Notes: generated by a model not told the origin, from the sequence alone. DNA of 49,929 nt from an uncultured Dysosmobacter sp. (GCA_947625655.1 CANQPD010000022.1:1-49929); one strand, 5' to 3'. Shown: positions 16,236 to 25,607, counted from the first letter of the stretch. Numbers and translations are program-made.

Positions 16236-16558
16236 GCCCGATTCGCCTCCAGCGTTATGGAGTACACTCCGTCCTCTTCTATGGCGTCGGCGACGATATA
16301 AACGCGCCCGTCCAAATGTAGAAGGCTGCCCTGCTTGGGCAGGCTCCCGAACCTCTCCGCTGATACGTAGATCAGCTTCTGGTTTTTGTAGATGCCGTCC
16401 ACGTGCTGGTTTATGCGCTTCTCTCTCTCGATCTGTTCGTTCGAGTCGATCTGCACCGGCATCTCTTTTCCGTTCACCGTGTGGATATCGGAAAATTCCA
16501 AAGGGTTCAAAAAAGTCTGGTGTACGTCCTGCCTGATGATGTTTTTAAACGTCATCAT
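16232..16558 (-). CDS. Head-closure / head-tail joining protein
   Basis: 108 aa (TFLNPLEFSDIHTVNGKEMPVQIDSNEQIERE..., AERFGSLPKQGSLLHLDGRVYIVADAIEEDGVYSI). The beta-rich pattern and place just before gpZ fit small head-tail stopper proteins of lambda FII / head-closure type. Overlaps both neighbours by 4 nt. Two tandem ATG codons make the exact start uncertain by one residue. Confidence 0.6.
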   Translation of the reverse strand: MMTFKNIIRQDVHQTFLNPLEFSDIHTVNGKEMPVQIDSNEQIEREKRINQHVDGIYKNQKLIYVSAERFGSLPKQGSLLHLDGRVYIVADAIEEDGVYSITLEANRA

Positions 16559-16869
16559 TTTTTCGCACTCCTTTTCGGCTTTGGTTTCTGCCGTTCAGGA
16601 GTCTCCGGGATCCTGCCTGCGAGGTCTTCCTGGTTTCCCGTTGTGGAAATTCCCGGCCGGCCCGGAGTTGCTGTCGCCGCCACCGCTTTGGCCTTTGCCT
16701 TTTTGGTCTTCGCGTCCTGGGCTTCATCTTCCCACCGCGCGCTTCCCGCATTGATCCAGGCGTCGACCATCGTTTTGTTGTCGGCCGGCAGCGTGTCTCC
16801 CCTCTGGTACTGAATGCACCGGAAAAGGATCGGCGTTAATGCCACGAGTCTCTTTTTATCTTCCATCAT
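16555..16869 (-). CDS. Hypothetical connector-region protein with disordered basic tail
   Basis: 104 aa. Residues 1-50 (LVALTPILFRCIQYQRGDTLPADNKTMVDAWINAGSARW) look folded and recall short head-completion proteins; 51-104 are Lys/Pro/Ala-rich and disordered. G-rich ribosome site before the start. Function not recognised. Confidence 0.55.
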   Translation of the reverse strand: MMEDKKRLVALTPILFRCIQYQRGDTLPADNKTMVDAWINAGSARWEDEAQDAKTKKAKAKAVAATATPGRPGISTTGNQEDLAGRIPETPERQKPKPKRSAKK

Positions 16870-17237
16870 GCTCCCCCCTTCTCTTCGAACGTCGCGCCTT
16901 CGAAGCTGAGCTTGATGATCGTGGTCTCTTCGCTCTTGAACTCGACGGTTGTCTTGATGTCCTTGAGGCGAATCACCCAGTCTCTGTCCGCCACGGTCTT
17001 GGTCTTCCCGTTGCCGCTGTTCGTTACCGTGATCGGCTTGCCCTCGTATTCCTCGCCCAGCCGGATCCAGATGTAATGGCCTTCCTGTTCAGCTGCGTCG
17101 TCTGAATATCCGGTGAAGCTCTCAACGTAGGGAAACGTCCCGACCGTTGTTCCGTCTTCGAGGATCGTCACGTCGTCCCTCATTAAGTCCCCAGCGGTCT
17201 TTCCGTAGAGGCTCTGATCTGCCGATGGGATTATCAA
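16866..17237 (-). CDS. Hypothetical protein, capsid-neck region
   Basis: Up to 123 aa from a TTG at 17237, 12 nt after the stop of the decoration-like gene; a second possible start is the ATG at 17183 with GGGGAC upstream. The C-terminal half is beta-rich (IRLGEEYEGKPITVTNSGNGKTKTV, TTVEFKSEETTIIKLSFEGATF), suggesting a virion surface or neck role. Not recognised further. Confidence 0.6.
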   Translation of the reverse strand: MIIPSADQSLYGKTAGDLMRDDVTILEDGTTVGTFPYVESFTGYSDDAAEQEGHYIWIRLGEEYEGKPITVTNSGNGKTKTVADRDWVIRLKDIKTTVEFKSEETTIIKLSFEGATFEEKGGA

Positions 17238-17248
17238 AATATCAGAGC

Positions 17249-17602
17249 CTACGCTTTTTTTGCGGCGTTTCCGGCGTTGATCTTCACGAGAACGGTCGCG
17301 TCTGTCGTCTCCGCCTTCGCCACAGCGATGCCTGCGAAGATCTCGCCGTCAGCGAAATCTTCCACCGCGCCGTCCTTGAAGCAGACGGGTGCGCCCAGCG
17401 CGATCTCTGCTGCTTCCTTTTTCGGGAGATAATAAACGCCCTCGATGTGCGCGCTCCCGACCTCGCCCGGTTCGATGTCCGTGCCGGCCACGCCGATGAT
17501 GCTGCCGATCGTCAGGATCTCGCCCGCCTCGATCTTCTCTTCCGTCGCGTTGGCATAGTCGAGGGTCTCCCCTCTCTGCCAGTAGGTTGCTTTTGCCTTC
17601 AT
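17249..17602 (-). CDS. DUF2190-like capsid decoration protein
   Basis: 117 aa. The sequence (KATYWQRGETLDYANATEEKIEAGEILTIGSIIGVAGTDI...GSAHIEGVYYLPKKEAAEIALGAPV) is typical of the DUF2190 family, recA-intein-like beta-barrel proteins that decorate capsids in lambda-like and Mu-like phages. It follows the major capsid gene, as lambda gpD-like stabilising proteins do. Confidence 0.85.
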   Translation of the reverse strand: MKAKATYWQRGETLDYANATEEKIEAGEILTIGSIIGVAGTDIEPGEVGSAHIEGVYYLPKKEAAEIALGAPVCFKDGAVEDFADGEIFAGIAVAKAETTDATVLVKINAGNAAKKA

Positions 17603-17622
17603 CGCTTTGTCCTCCTCTCTGA

Positions 17623-19206
17623 TTATTCAAGCTCGAGCTTGGTGTTGACTTCCACGCCCGGATTCTTAACCATGCCGCGGAAATCCATCACGCTGATGCC
17701 CCAGTCGAGGTAAATGTCCCAAACGAGGCCGAGCTGTCCCGGTACTTCCATCCTGCGGATGTTCGGGATCTCCTGGCCGTTCAGGTAGTCCACCTCGATG
17801 CCGTCGCAGTCGCCCGGATCGCCGATAAGGAACCACGGCATCTTCTTTCCGAGCCCGCCGCACATCGCGTTGATCGTCGGGTCCTCGACGACTTCCAGTC
17901 TGTCGCGGTACTGATAGAGCGGGTTCACCGCCTGCGTGTTGCCCTCGGTGTTGATCGTCGGGCTGTTGAACAGCGTGTACATCTCAAACTGCATACCGGA
18001 CGGCACGACGATTGTCGCCGGGTTGATGATGATGGACTGGCCGAACTGGTCCTTCTGGTTTGAAAGGGCCATGATCATGGTCTGCATCGCTTCCTGCGTG
18101 ATGCCGGTGCCGGTCTTCAGAAGGTTCTTGTGTTCCTTTCCGAAAAGGGCCACGCCGTCGAAGATCTTCGGGTTGTTCAGCAGGATTCCGTACACCTGTT
18201 TGTTGATTGTCCTGCGGGCGGACGCTGCATATCTGGCCGGCAGGGAAACCACCAGGCTGATGTCGTCGTCGATGAACGCCTTCCGGCTCAGCGTGAACTG
18301 GCGGCCGTAGGTTTTCAGCTTGCGGCTCGGCAGCTTCGCATCTTTGAAGGAGTCATGCTTCAGCTCTCCGTTCTCCGGAACCTCGAGGAACTCGCCGACC
18401 GGTCCGGCCACGTAGTAGTTGTCGTGGGTCTTGAAGTCAGCCAGGCTGCCCTTCTTGGTGAAGCGGTCAAACGTAACCGCTACCTTGCGGTGTCCCTCTT
18501 TGTAGGCTTTCTCGATCGCGTTATCCAGAATGGACGGGAACGCTGCCTCCGGCGTGAAGAACGCGCGCTGCATCATGCTGAAGATGTCATCCGCGCTCTT
18601 GCGGTTCAGGCCGCTTTCGTTCGTGCCGTCCTGAATCATGCACTCGATCGCCAGATCGCGCAGGCTCATGCCCATCATCTGGCGCGCCCCGTCTGCCGGG
18701 TTGTCGACGCTCACGTTCCCGCGCATAAGCAAGGAATCGACCGCCGCGCGTCTGAACTTGTCCTCCGCGGAGTCTGTGATGTGGGCACCTGTCTGAATGG
18801 GCTGGCCGGTCGCTCTCTGATGCTCGACCACCGCGCGGTACATCTGTTCCGCTGTCGTCCCGTTCTCGATGAAGCTGCGGGATTCCATCCCGAATTCGCG
18901 GCACAGGTCGCTGATTGTCTGAATCCTCTGCCTCTCCATCTGAACGGCACGCTGCGCTTCCTGCGTGTCCGCCTCTCCATCCTCGCTTCCTTCTTCGCCG
19001 CCCCTCTGCTGGGTACCGGCCGCGGCGCCTGCTGCTGCGCCGTTCCCGCCGTCGGGGGTTCCGGAGCTGCCAGCCGCTCTTGCCGCGTCAATGCTTCTCT
19101 GCAGGCTCTCGAACTCCGCGATTTCCTCTGCGGTCATTCCGCGCCCTGCTGTCCTTGCGGCATCCAGGATCTGCTGCTGCCGCTCGATCATCTGTCTCAG
19201 ATTCAT
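17623..19206 (-). CDS. Major capsid protein
   Basis: 527 aa, ribosome site GGAGG. Residues 1-170 are coiled-coil and Gln/Glu-rich (IERQQQILDAARTAGRGMTAEEIAEFESLQ, GGEEGSEDGEADTQEAQ), resembling a cleavable scaffold (delta) domain. Residues from about 180 carry the capsid core (IINPATIVVPSGMQFEMYTLFNSP, C-terminal EVPGQLGLVWDIYLDWGISVMDFRGMVKNPG). Encoded directly after the prohead protease, with a start overlapping the protease stop. HK97 fold is inferred from this pairing. Confidence 0.88.
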   Translation of the reverse strand: MNLRQMIERQQQILDAARTAGRGMTAEEIAEFESLQRSIDAARAAGSSGTPDGGNGAAAGAAAGTQQRGGEEGSEDGEADTQEAQRAVQMERQRIQTISDLCREFGMESRSFIENGTTAEQMYRAVVEHQRATGQPIQTGAHITDSAEDKFRRAAVDSLLMRGNVSVDNPADGARQMMGMSLRDLAIECMIQDGTNESGLNRKSADDIFSMMQRAFFTPEAAFPSILDNAIEKAYKEGHRKVAVTFDRFTKKGSLADFKTHDNYYVAGPVGEFLEVPENGELKHDSFKDAKLPSRKLKTYGRQFTLSRKAFIDDDISLVVSLPARYAASARRTINKQVYGILLNNPKIFDGVALFGKEHKNLLKTGTGITQEAMQTMIMALSNQKDQFGQSIIINPATIVVPSGMQFEMYTLFNSPTINTEGNTQAVNPLYQYRDRLEVVEDPTINAMCGGLGKKMPWFLIGDPGDCDGIEVDYLNGQEIPNIRRMEVPGQLGLVWDIYLDWGISVMDFRGMVKNPGVEVNTKLELE

Positions 19207-19955
19207 TTTTCGCTTACCTCCATATAATTTTTGTTTATCTGAAGTTGCCGCTCGTAGTAGTCCATGCTGGCAGCTCTTTCCTGCGTTCCCTCTTCGGCGT
19301 CTGATCTTCCAACGCCGACGGTCGGGTCCGCCGGAACCGATACGATGCTCACCTCATAAGGTGCCCACTTCCTTGCGATGGAGCAGGGGCCGGTGAAGCG
19401 TCCGTCCTGTGACTGCTTGTTTGGCATTACTTCCTCCCAGTTGTCTACCTTGTAGCTCACGGAAACGCCCTTCAGCGTCCCGGTCTTCACTTTCTGGTAG
19501 ATTGTTTCGGACTTTTCGTCCGTGTCGAACTCGATCTCCGCGTATCCTCGGTTGTTCTCGATCCATGCGCGGAGAATTTTTCCGACGACCTTGTCCCTGT
19601 CGTGATTGAAAAGGACGCAGCCGATGGAATTCAGGCGGTTCAGGTCTACGCTGCCCTCTGAATGGTCCAGGATTTCCTGACCGAACCAGCGCTCGTAGGG
19701 TTCCTCGCTCGAGAAGCTGATTGTGAACTTGCGCTCGTTCCCCTCGCCCTCCAGCGCGCGTATGCTGCAATCTGTCAGCTCGCGTGTTCCCTTACTCTTG
19801 TCCGCCTTTACCGGATCCGGTTTCGCCGACGTCCTCTCCGCTGCCCTCTCCAGCTGCAGGCTCTTTCCCGTCCTGTCCTGCTGGTTCGGTACCGCCCTCG
19901 CCGGGTTCAGGCTGCGGCTCCGGTTCCGGTTCCTGCGCAGCTTTTGCCTTGCCAT
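19203..19955 (-). CDS. Prohead maturation protease (HK97 S78-like)
   Basis: 250 aa from an ATG at 19955 with GGAGTG 7 nt upstream, nested in the 3' end of the portal gene. It has the U35/S78 hallmarks: LFNHDRDKVVGK (catalytic His), KTGTLKGVSVSYKV (catalytic Ser) and SIVSVPADPTVGVG near the end of the domain. The first ~60 residues are basic and Asn/Arg/Ser-rich and come entirely from the overlap with the portal frame. It cleaves capsid and scaffold during head maturation. Confidence 0.88.
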   Translation of the reverse strand: MARQKLRRNRNRSRSLNPARAVPNQQDRTGKSLQLERAAERTSAKPDPVKADKSKGTRELTDCSIRALEGEGNERKFTISFSSEEPYERWFGQEILDHSEGSVDLNRLNSIGCVLFNHDRDKVVGKILRAWIENNRGYAEIEFDTDEKSETIYQKVKTGTLKGVSVSYKVDNWEEVMPNKQSQDGRFTGPCSIARKWAPYEVSIVSVPADPTVGVGRSDAEEGTQERAASMDYYERQLQINKNYMEVSEK

Positions 19956-21408
19956 CAAAAATCACTCCTTCCAGGTCTATCCCTTTTTTCCTTGCGTACT
20001 CGAGCACCTCTGCGGTGTCGTCGATCTGCTGCCGCCAGTCGGTCCCCTCCTCTGCAGCAATCTGCTTGAAGGTCTTCTGGCCGGTGTTCAGCGCGGTCTT
20101 TGTTGCTGATGATTCCTTCAGCGGGTCGATCCACTTCTTGGGCTGCTTGATCCACTTGTGCGCGAGGTAGTCATCCTTTTTGTCCCAAAAATCGGGAATT
20201 GTCACCAGCTGGGATAAAACGCACGAAATAACAAATGTTTCGTAGATTTCATCCAATATGGCGATGATCTGCTCTTCCTCTTCCACGTAGGTCAGCTCAT
20301 CCTCGATAATGCCCTGACGCGCTGAGGCGTAGTTTGTCTCGCTCATGTCGCGGGACGTTGCCTCGTAGCTCAGGCCCTGGCCGGCTCCGATCATCCTCTG
20401 CTGCAGCTTTGTGAATGCTGTCGCGTCTGTCGCCTGGCCGGTCGGGTTGACCACCTGGGCTTCATCTCCGACGTTCATCTCTTTTATCATGCCGGGCGTG
20501 AGCATTTTCCCGTCATAGCTGAAGCGTTCCTCGGCGCCCTGGCCGGTTGCCGGCCTGCCGAATGTTCCGCCGGTCATCGGCGGGAACGTCTTTTTGATGA
20601 ACACCGCCAGGCAAGCTGCAATCCTCTCTTTGACTGATACTGCCGTCATGAATTCGTTGGTGTCGCGGATCCGGGTGATGGTCTGACTCATGTCCGAAAC
20701 CTCGCGGATCTGCGACGGGCGTTTTTTGTCAAAATAGAAGATCACGTCCTTTGCCGGAACGTAGACCGGCTCGGTGATGGAGAAGCCGTCAATGGAATAT
20801 TGCCGGAACCAATAACCGACCGGGCGGTTGTACCGGTTGTATTCGATGCCGCCAATCACCCGGTTGCCGTTTGCTTTTGTTCCGGTCTGCATGGTGTCCA
20901 ATTCGTCTACCTCGAGCATCTGAATCTGAAACGGAACGATGCCGGCGGACGTGTACCGCTTCACGAATAAGATGCCGCCGTCGATTTTCTTCCGGACGAC
21001 CGCCATCCGGAGGATCTGGTTCAGGCTCTGCGTCCCGGTCACGTCGCAGTTGCGGGCCTGCGTCCATCGCTTCCAGTGCTTCTCCAGCTCTTTGTTCAGG
21101 GTGCTGCGCTTTGTCGCCGCCTGCAGCTGAAAGCCGCGCCCGACCACGTTCCGCTTGTAAGGGCCGGTCACGGACGCCATCAAGTCGGAGTTGCGCTCCA
21201 GATCTCTCGCGCGTGCCCTGATGATGTCGCGGTACCCACGGTCTGTCATTTCCGCCGATGCGTTCGACACCCTCCAGTTTGCGTTCAGCCTCGCATTGCT
21301 GCCCGCATCGTAGTTTCGCATTTCCTCAAAGCTGCCGCGCCATGCGGCGCGCCTCGCTCCCCAGCTGGGCGAGAAGAATGCGATCGCTGAATCTAACCAA
21401 TTCGCCAC
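19792..21408 (-). CDS. Portal protein (lambda gpB-like)
   Basis: 538 aa. Lambda-type portal features: WGARRAAWRGSFEEMRNYDAG...NANWRV...RARARDLERNS...VTGPYKRNVVGRGFQLQA at the N-terminus, and LTYVEEEEQIIAILDEIYETFV in the C-terminal half. It forms the dodecameric DNA channel. The tail of the protein (EPEPEPQPEPGEGG...) is low-complexity and overlaps the protease gene by 164 nt. Confidence 0.93.
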   Translation of the reverse strand: MANWLDSAIAFFSPSWGARRAAWRGSFEEMRNYDAGSNARLNANWRVSNASAEMTDRGYRDIIRARARDLERNSDLMASVTGPYKRNVVGRGFQLQAATKRSTLNKELEKHWKRWTQARNCDVTGTQSLNQILRMAVVRKKIDGGILFVKRYTSAGIVPFQIQMLEVDELDTMQTGTKANGNRVIGGIEYNRYNRPVGYWFRQYSIDGFSITEPVYVPAKDVIFYFDKKRPSQIREVSDMSQTITRIRDTNEFMTAVSVKERIAACLAVFIKKTFPPMTGGTFGRPATGQGAEERFSYDGKMLTPGMIKEMNVGDEAQVVNPTGQATDATAFTKLQQRMIGAGQGLSYEATSRDMSETNYASARQGIIEDELTYVEEEEQIIAILDEIYETFVISCVLSQLVTIPDFWDKKDDYLAHKWIKQPKKWIDPLKESSATKTALNTGQKTFKQIAAEEGTDWRQQIDDTAEVLEYARKKGIDLEGVIFDGKAKAAQEPEPEPQPEPGEGGTEPAGQDGKEPAAGEGSGEDVGETGSGKGGQE

Positions 21409-21412
21409 GCTC

Positions 21413-21655
21413 TTACCTCCCCTCGAAAAATGCCACGTATGTGTTATCGAGGAGGGGCCCCTGATTCTCGGCGTTGACCTGCGCTTCCAGGTCGTTCTTC
21501 ATCTGGCGAAGCAAGGAAAGGTCCGCGCGCGTCAGCTTGCGGCTGCCGATCTGGTAGCTCTGGCCGCCGACCAGAACCTTATAAATGGCCGTGTTGACCT
21601 CAGTCAGCATTTCCGCCGGCGTGAGCTGTGCCGTCTGTGTTTCCTGTTCTGCCAT
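21413..21655 (-). CDS. Head-tail joining protein gpW-like
   Basis: 80 aa. The sequence (LTEVNTAIYKVLVGGQSYQIGSRKLTRADLSLLRQMKNDLEAQV) is the classic lambda gpW pattern, a small protein that binds the portal after packaging. It lies between terminase and portal, as in lambda. Strong AAGGAGG ribosome site. Confidence 0.9.
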   Translation of the reverse strand: MAEQETQTAQLTPAEMLTEVNTAIYKVLVGGQSYQIGSRKLTRADLSLLRQMKNDLEAQVNAENQGPLLDNTYVAFFEGR

Positions 21656-21672
21656 GTCTGCACCTCCTTGTC

Positions 21673-23517
21673 TTAATGGATCCAGTTTTCATTTTTCTGA
21701 ATCCATGATTCCTCCGGAGCGTATTGCTCCGGGTCCTGCCTTTGCTGCTGCGCTTCCTCTTCCTGAACCAGATGCAAAGATCGGACGCCCAAGATGTCCG
21801 CCGCTCCCATCGCGTATACTTCCGCGTCCAGGTAGTGGTTATCTGCGTGGCTCTTTTTCTGCCGCCATCTCTGCACCGTTCGGGATCCTGATTTTTCATT
21901 GACCTTATGCTCTGCGGTGACCTGTTCCGCGTACTCCCGATCGCATCCGTCGTAAACCATCCAGGCGCCGCGACCGTTCTCTTTCTTCATTCTGGCCGCG
22001 ATCATGTCCTTGTATTTGTCGCCGTCCACAAGCACCAGGTTCATGCCGTAGGCCCTGCTGTCCGGTTTGTTGATCTTGGATAGCTTGAAGTGCGACATCA
22101 TCGGATTGCTGGCGCCCTTGACGGGCATCGCCCAGTCGGAATTCGATGCGCAGAAATCGTAGGTGCTGTCTGCGTCGTAGCCGGAATCGATCAGGCAAAG
22201 CGAAACGACAAATTGTTCCCCGTCCTCGCGCTGGTACTGAAGGTTCATCACCTGTTCGATGTCCTGAAACGAAAGGGCTTGACCGTGGGCGATGTTTTGC
22301 GAGGTGATGAAATTCCCCCAGGCCCTGATCGTCCAGTAGAGGGTTGTCTCCTGAACGTCCACGCCGGCCGTCAGCATTCTCGCCCATGATGGCACCGTGA
22401 ATTCCGGCACGTCTGTCTGCCGTTCGAGGACGGTGTCCGCGTCGGTCTTCAGCTTGGTGTCTTCCCACGGCTCCGCGAGCCACGAATTGACGAAATTCTG
22501 CAACTTCTCCGGGTCGTCTTTGGAATCCAGAAATTCTTTGACGATTTCGGAAAATCGGACAAACGGTGAATAAAGCGTGTTGATCCAATATCCGACCCGC
22601 CGATTCCTGCCGGTCGCCTGCCGAACCGGCCGCCACTCCCCGAAGCGGAGCATCTGGTCTTTGTGCTGGTCCGTGATGATGCTGCCGCATTCCTGGCAAA
22701 CGTAGACGGCCATGTCTGCCCGATCCGCGTTGCTCATGTCTTCGCCGTCCGGGAACTTGATCTGCTTCCAGCGCAGCTCTATGTATTCGCCGCAGTGCGG
22801 GCATGGGACAAAATAATGTTTTTCGACGTCTGCGCCCTCGAGGGCTTTCCAGATGTGCCCGGTCCGCAGCGTCGGTGTGCTGGTCAGGTATATCTTCCGG
22901 TTGCGGAAGGTCTTCGTCCTCTCGCGCGCCAGGCTGATCGGATCCGCTTCCTTGCGGCTCGCGCCTGGGTATTTGTCCACCTCATCCAGCATCAGGAACC
23001 GGATCGCCTTGCTGGCCAGGTTGGACGGCGAATTGCTCCCCGCGAGTGAGAGGTACATGCCGTCAAACTGAAGCTCCAGCCGCGATGATTCGCCTTCGTT
23101 GTATAAATTTTTCAATGTCCGCGAGAGCTTGACCATCGGCTCCAGCCGGTTCTCGCTCACGCTCTTCGCGATCTCTTCCGTCGGGTAGACGATCATCGTC
23201 GGCGACGGGTCCTGCTGAACGATGTATCCGATCATGTTCTGCATCGCCTCGGTACCGCCGACCTGCGTGCATTTGCAGAAAATAATTTCCTCGGTGTCGT
23301 ATGAAACCAGCTCGTTCATGATGTCCCGGAGGTACGGCGTCTTCTCATTCCGCCACGGTCCGGGGGCTGCTGATGTCTTCGCATCCAGCATCCGGTATTT
23401 CTCCGCCCACTCCGAAACGCTCAGATCTTCCGGCGGGCAAAGTTGCCGCAGGGCTTCTTTCTGGTAATCGGTGACCCGGTACTTACGGATCCGCGGCTTT
23501 CTTCTTTTTACTTCCAT
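21673..23517 (-). CDS. Terminase large subunit (lambda GpA-like)
   Basis: About 614 aa from the ATG at 23517 (MEVKRRKPRIRKYR); an upstream TTG at 23553 has no ribosome site. GpA features: GPWRNEKTPYLRDIMN, FCKCTQVGGTEAMQNMIGYIVQQDPSPTMIVYPTEE (ATPase region), FLMLDEVDKYPG (Walker B) and CPHCGEYIELRWKQIKF with a second CQECG pair (zinc finger). It packages and cuts DNA; GpA-type enzymes usually act at cos sites. The start overlaps the small subunit gene. Confidence 0.95.
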   Translation of the reverse strand: MEVKRRKPRIRKYRVTDYQKEALRQLCPPEDLSVSEWAEKYRMLDAKTSAAPGPWRNEKTPYLRDIMNELVSYDTEEIIFCKCTQVGGTEAMQNMIGYIVQQDPSPTMIVYPTEEIAKSVSENRLEPMVKLSRTLKNLYNEGESSRLELQFDGMYLSLAGSNSPSNLASKAIRFLMLDEVDKYPGASRKEADPISLARERTKTFRNRKIYLTSTPTLRTGHIWKALEGADVEKHYFVPCPHCGEYIELRWKQIKFPDGEDMSNADRADMAVYVCQECGSIITDQHKDQMLRFGEWRPVRQATGRNRRVGYWINTLYSPFVRFSEIVKEFLDSKDDPEKLQNFVNSWLAEPWEDTKLKTDADTVLERQTDVPEFTVPSWARMLTAGVDVQETTLYWTIRAWGNFITSQNIAHGQALSFQDIEQVMNLQYQREDGEQFVVSLCLIDSGYDADSTYDFCASNSDWAMPVKGASNPMMSHFKLSKINKPDSRAYGMNLVLVDGDKYKDMIAARMKKENGRGAWMVYDGCDREYAEQVTAEHKVNEKSGSRTVQRWRQKKSHADNHYLDAEVYAMGAADILGVRSLHLVQEEEAQQQRQDPEQYAPEESWIQKNENWIH

Positions 23518-24118
23518 CCTTTGCCACGTCCTCTGGTCCGACGATACCGGCAATAACGAAAGCGCCGAGCATTTGATTGACTTCCCCTGCGACTTCTTTC
23601 TCGATCCGCCTTGCCTCTGTCGGCTCCAGATTTCCCGAGATCATTCCGACCACCCTCTGCGGGAGCCCCATCGCGAACTTCTTAAAAACCACGAAAAATT
23701 TTGAGTAATCGAGCTTCACCTCTTCGATGGAGATATATTTGCCGGCCGCGATCTCGGTCTTCAACCTGTGCAGCTCGCCCTGTGATTCTTTCAGGGATAT
23801 CTCCGCCTGCATCTTCTGTTCCCGCAGCTCCATCTCTTTGTCGCTGCGGCCCTGCTTTCCGTAGGCTTTCTCTGAAAGGTATTTGATGTATTTCTGAATG
23901 GTCGGCACGAGGTCATATCTGCGGGCCGTGTGGCCGTCTTCGTCCAGGACCTTTGTTGTCTGAATCACGCCGTCCTGGGTGAGCTGCTGAATTCTCCGGA
24001 CGCTCACGCCGAAAAGCTGGGCGATGATCTCGGTACGGTAGAAATTGCCTTTTATTTCTCCGGTCTCACTCACGCAAATACCCCCCCCGATCAAAATTTT
24101 CAATTCTTCATTCGTCAT
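23483..24118 (-). CDS. Terminase small subunit (Nu1-like)
   Basis: 211 aa. A winged-HTH near the N-terminus (TEIIAQLFGVSVRRIQQLTQDGVIQTTK, about 30-57) is followed by an oligomerisation helix and a Lys-rich C-terminus, as in lambda Nu1, which recognises packaging sites. It precedes GpA. The 4-nt ATGA overlap with the upstream methyltransferase gene indicates coupling. Confidence 0.85.
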   Translation of the reverse strand: MTNEELKILIGGGICVSETGEIKGNFYRTEIIAQLFGVSVRRIQQLTQDGVIQTTKVLDEDGHTARRYDLVPTIQKYIKYLSEKAYGKQGRSDKEMELREQKMQAEISLKESQGELHRLKTEIAAGKYISIEEVKLDYSKFFVVFKKFAMGLPQRVVGMISGNLEPTEARRIEKEVAGEVNQMLGAFVIAGIVGPEDVAKDGSKKKKAADP

Positions 24119-25494
24119 AGCTCAATATCTAAGCCCCCGATTGTCTCCCCCTGCAGCACGGCTTTCTCTCCGGTGAATGCTTCCCAGCGCCTGATGATAA
24201 CGTCGCAATACCCTTCATCGATCTCCATGATGAACGCGGTTCTGTTCAGTTGCTCCGCCGCCATCAATGTGGAACCTCCGCCGCCGAACGGATCCGCCAC
24301 GTTCCATCCTGGTTTGCTCGAATTCTTCATCAGCTTTCCGATCAGCGGTACCGGCTTCATCGTCGGGTGTATGTCATTTTTCAGAGGCTTGTTCTCGTAG
24401 AGAACGGTTGTTCTGTCCCTGAATGATTCCCGGAGCTGCTCAATGTATGTGATCAGGTCTTGCTTCCGCATGGAGTCGAGGTCGATGTCGTCCTCCAGCA
24501 GCACCGTATCCTGGGTACAGTCTTCAATGAAATAATGTGCGGCGCCCTCTTTCCATCCGTAAAAAATCGGCTCGTGCCGCCAGTGGTAGTCCAACATGCC
24601 GAGGGCGAAGGTGTTTTTCTCCCAAATCAAAAACTGGCTGATCTTGAATCCCGCCGCCTGCAGCGCGTGGAAAAACGGGACGACCTTCATCGATGCGTGG
24701 AAGCAGTAAATTGCCGCGCCTGGCCTTGCGATGTTCGCCGTATTTCCGAGGCTCGCCTCCAGGAATTCCTGAAAGTCTTCATCTTCCATCTTGTCATTTT
24801 GAATCTGCATGGGATCCCGGTGCTTGTGTTCCGGGTCCTGATGTCGCAGCATAAATTCCAATTTCGCGGAGTAGTCCACGTTGTATGGCGGATCCGTGAT
24901 GATCAGATCTGCTTCCTCTCCGCCCATCAGCGCCGCCATGTCCTCGGCCGAGGTGCTGTCTCCGCACATCAGCCGATGCCGGCCAAGAATCCAAATGTCT
25001 CCGCGCTTTGTGATCGGTTCCTCGATGGCCTCGCGCTCTTTCTCTGGCTCGAATCCGTCATCCTCTGCCGCCAGGTCCTTTTCAAGCCTGATGCACAGAT
25101 CGTCGATTTCCTGCGCCGAAAAGCCGGTTGCTCTGAGGTCGTATTCGTTCAGGTCCAGCTCGAGCAGCAGGTCTTTCAGCTTGATTTCGTCCCACTCGCC
25201 CGTGATTTTGTTCAGGGCGATGTTCAGGGCCTTTTCGTCCTGCTTGTCGAGGTCAACCACGACCACCTGGGCTGTCTCGTAGCCCATATCTGAAAGGACG
25301 GTGTATCGCTGATGCCCGCCGATGATGGTGCCGTCCGCGTTGACGATGATCGGGTCAACGTATCCGAAGGTTTCAATGCTGCGCTTAATGTCCTGGTACT
25401 CTTTGTCTTCCGGCGTCAGGGCGACGCGCGGGTTATATTCTGCCGGCCGGAGGTCTGCGAGCGCGCGGACTTCCATCTTCATCTCGGTGTTCAA
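24115..25494 (-). CDS. ParB-like domain fused to DNA adenine/cytosine-N4 methyltransferase
   Basis: 459 aa from a TTG at 25494, 9 nt after GGAGG; the ATG at 25482 is the alternative. Residues ~5-110 are a ParB/Srx-like domain (LADLRPAEYNPR, GGHQRYTVL at 59-67). The methyltransferase follows with DPPY (201-204, motif IV) and PFGGGGSTL (about 400, motif I); this motif order marks the beta class. Such fusions sit beside terminase genes in many Firmicutes phages and likely protect phage DNA from restriction. Target sequence unknown. Confidence 0.9.
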   Translation of the reverse strand: MNTEMKMEVRALADLRPAEYNPRVALTPEDKEYQDIKRSIETFGYVDPIIVNADGTIIGGHQRYTVLSDMGYETAQVVVVDLDKQDEKALNIALNKITGEWDEIKLKDLLLELDLNEYDLRATGFSAQEIDDLCIRLEKDLAAEDDGFEPEKEREAIEEPITKRGDIWILGRHRLMCGDSTSAEDMAALMGGEEADLIITDPPYNVDYSAKLEFMLRHQDPEHKHRDPMQIQNDKMEDEDFQEFLEASLGNTANIARPGAAIYCFHASMKVVPFFHALQAAGFKISQFLIWEKNTFALGMLDYHWRHEPIFYGWKEGAAHYFIEDCTQDTVLLEDDIDLDSMRKQDLITYIEQLRESFRDRTTVLYENKPLKNDIHPTMKPVPLIGKLMKNSSKPGWNVADPFGGGGSTLMAAEQLNRTAFIMEIDEGYCDVIIRRWEAFTGEKAVLQGETIGGLDIEL

Positions 25495-25607
25495 AATCTG
25501 GCCCCTCCTTGCGGGATTTTTGGCCGCTTGGGCGGCCATGCGTAACGAAATGCAAGTTTTATTTTTGGTTTCAGGCGGGAAAGAACCGGACCTTTCCTCG
25601 ACCCGCT

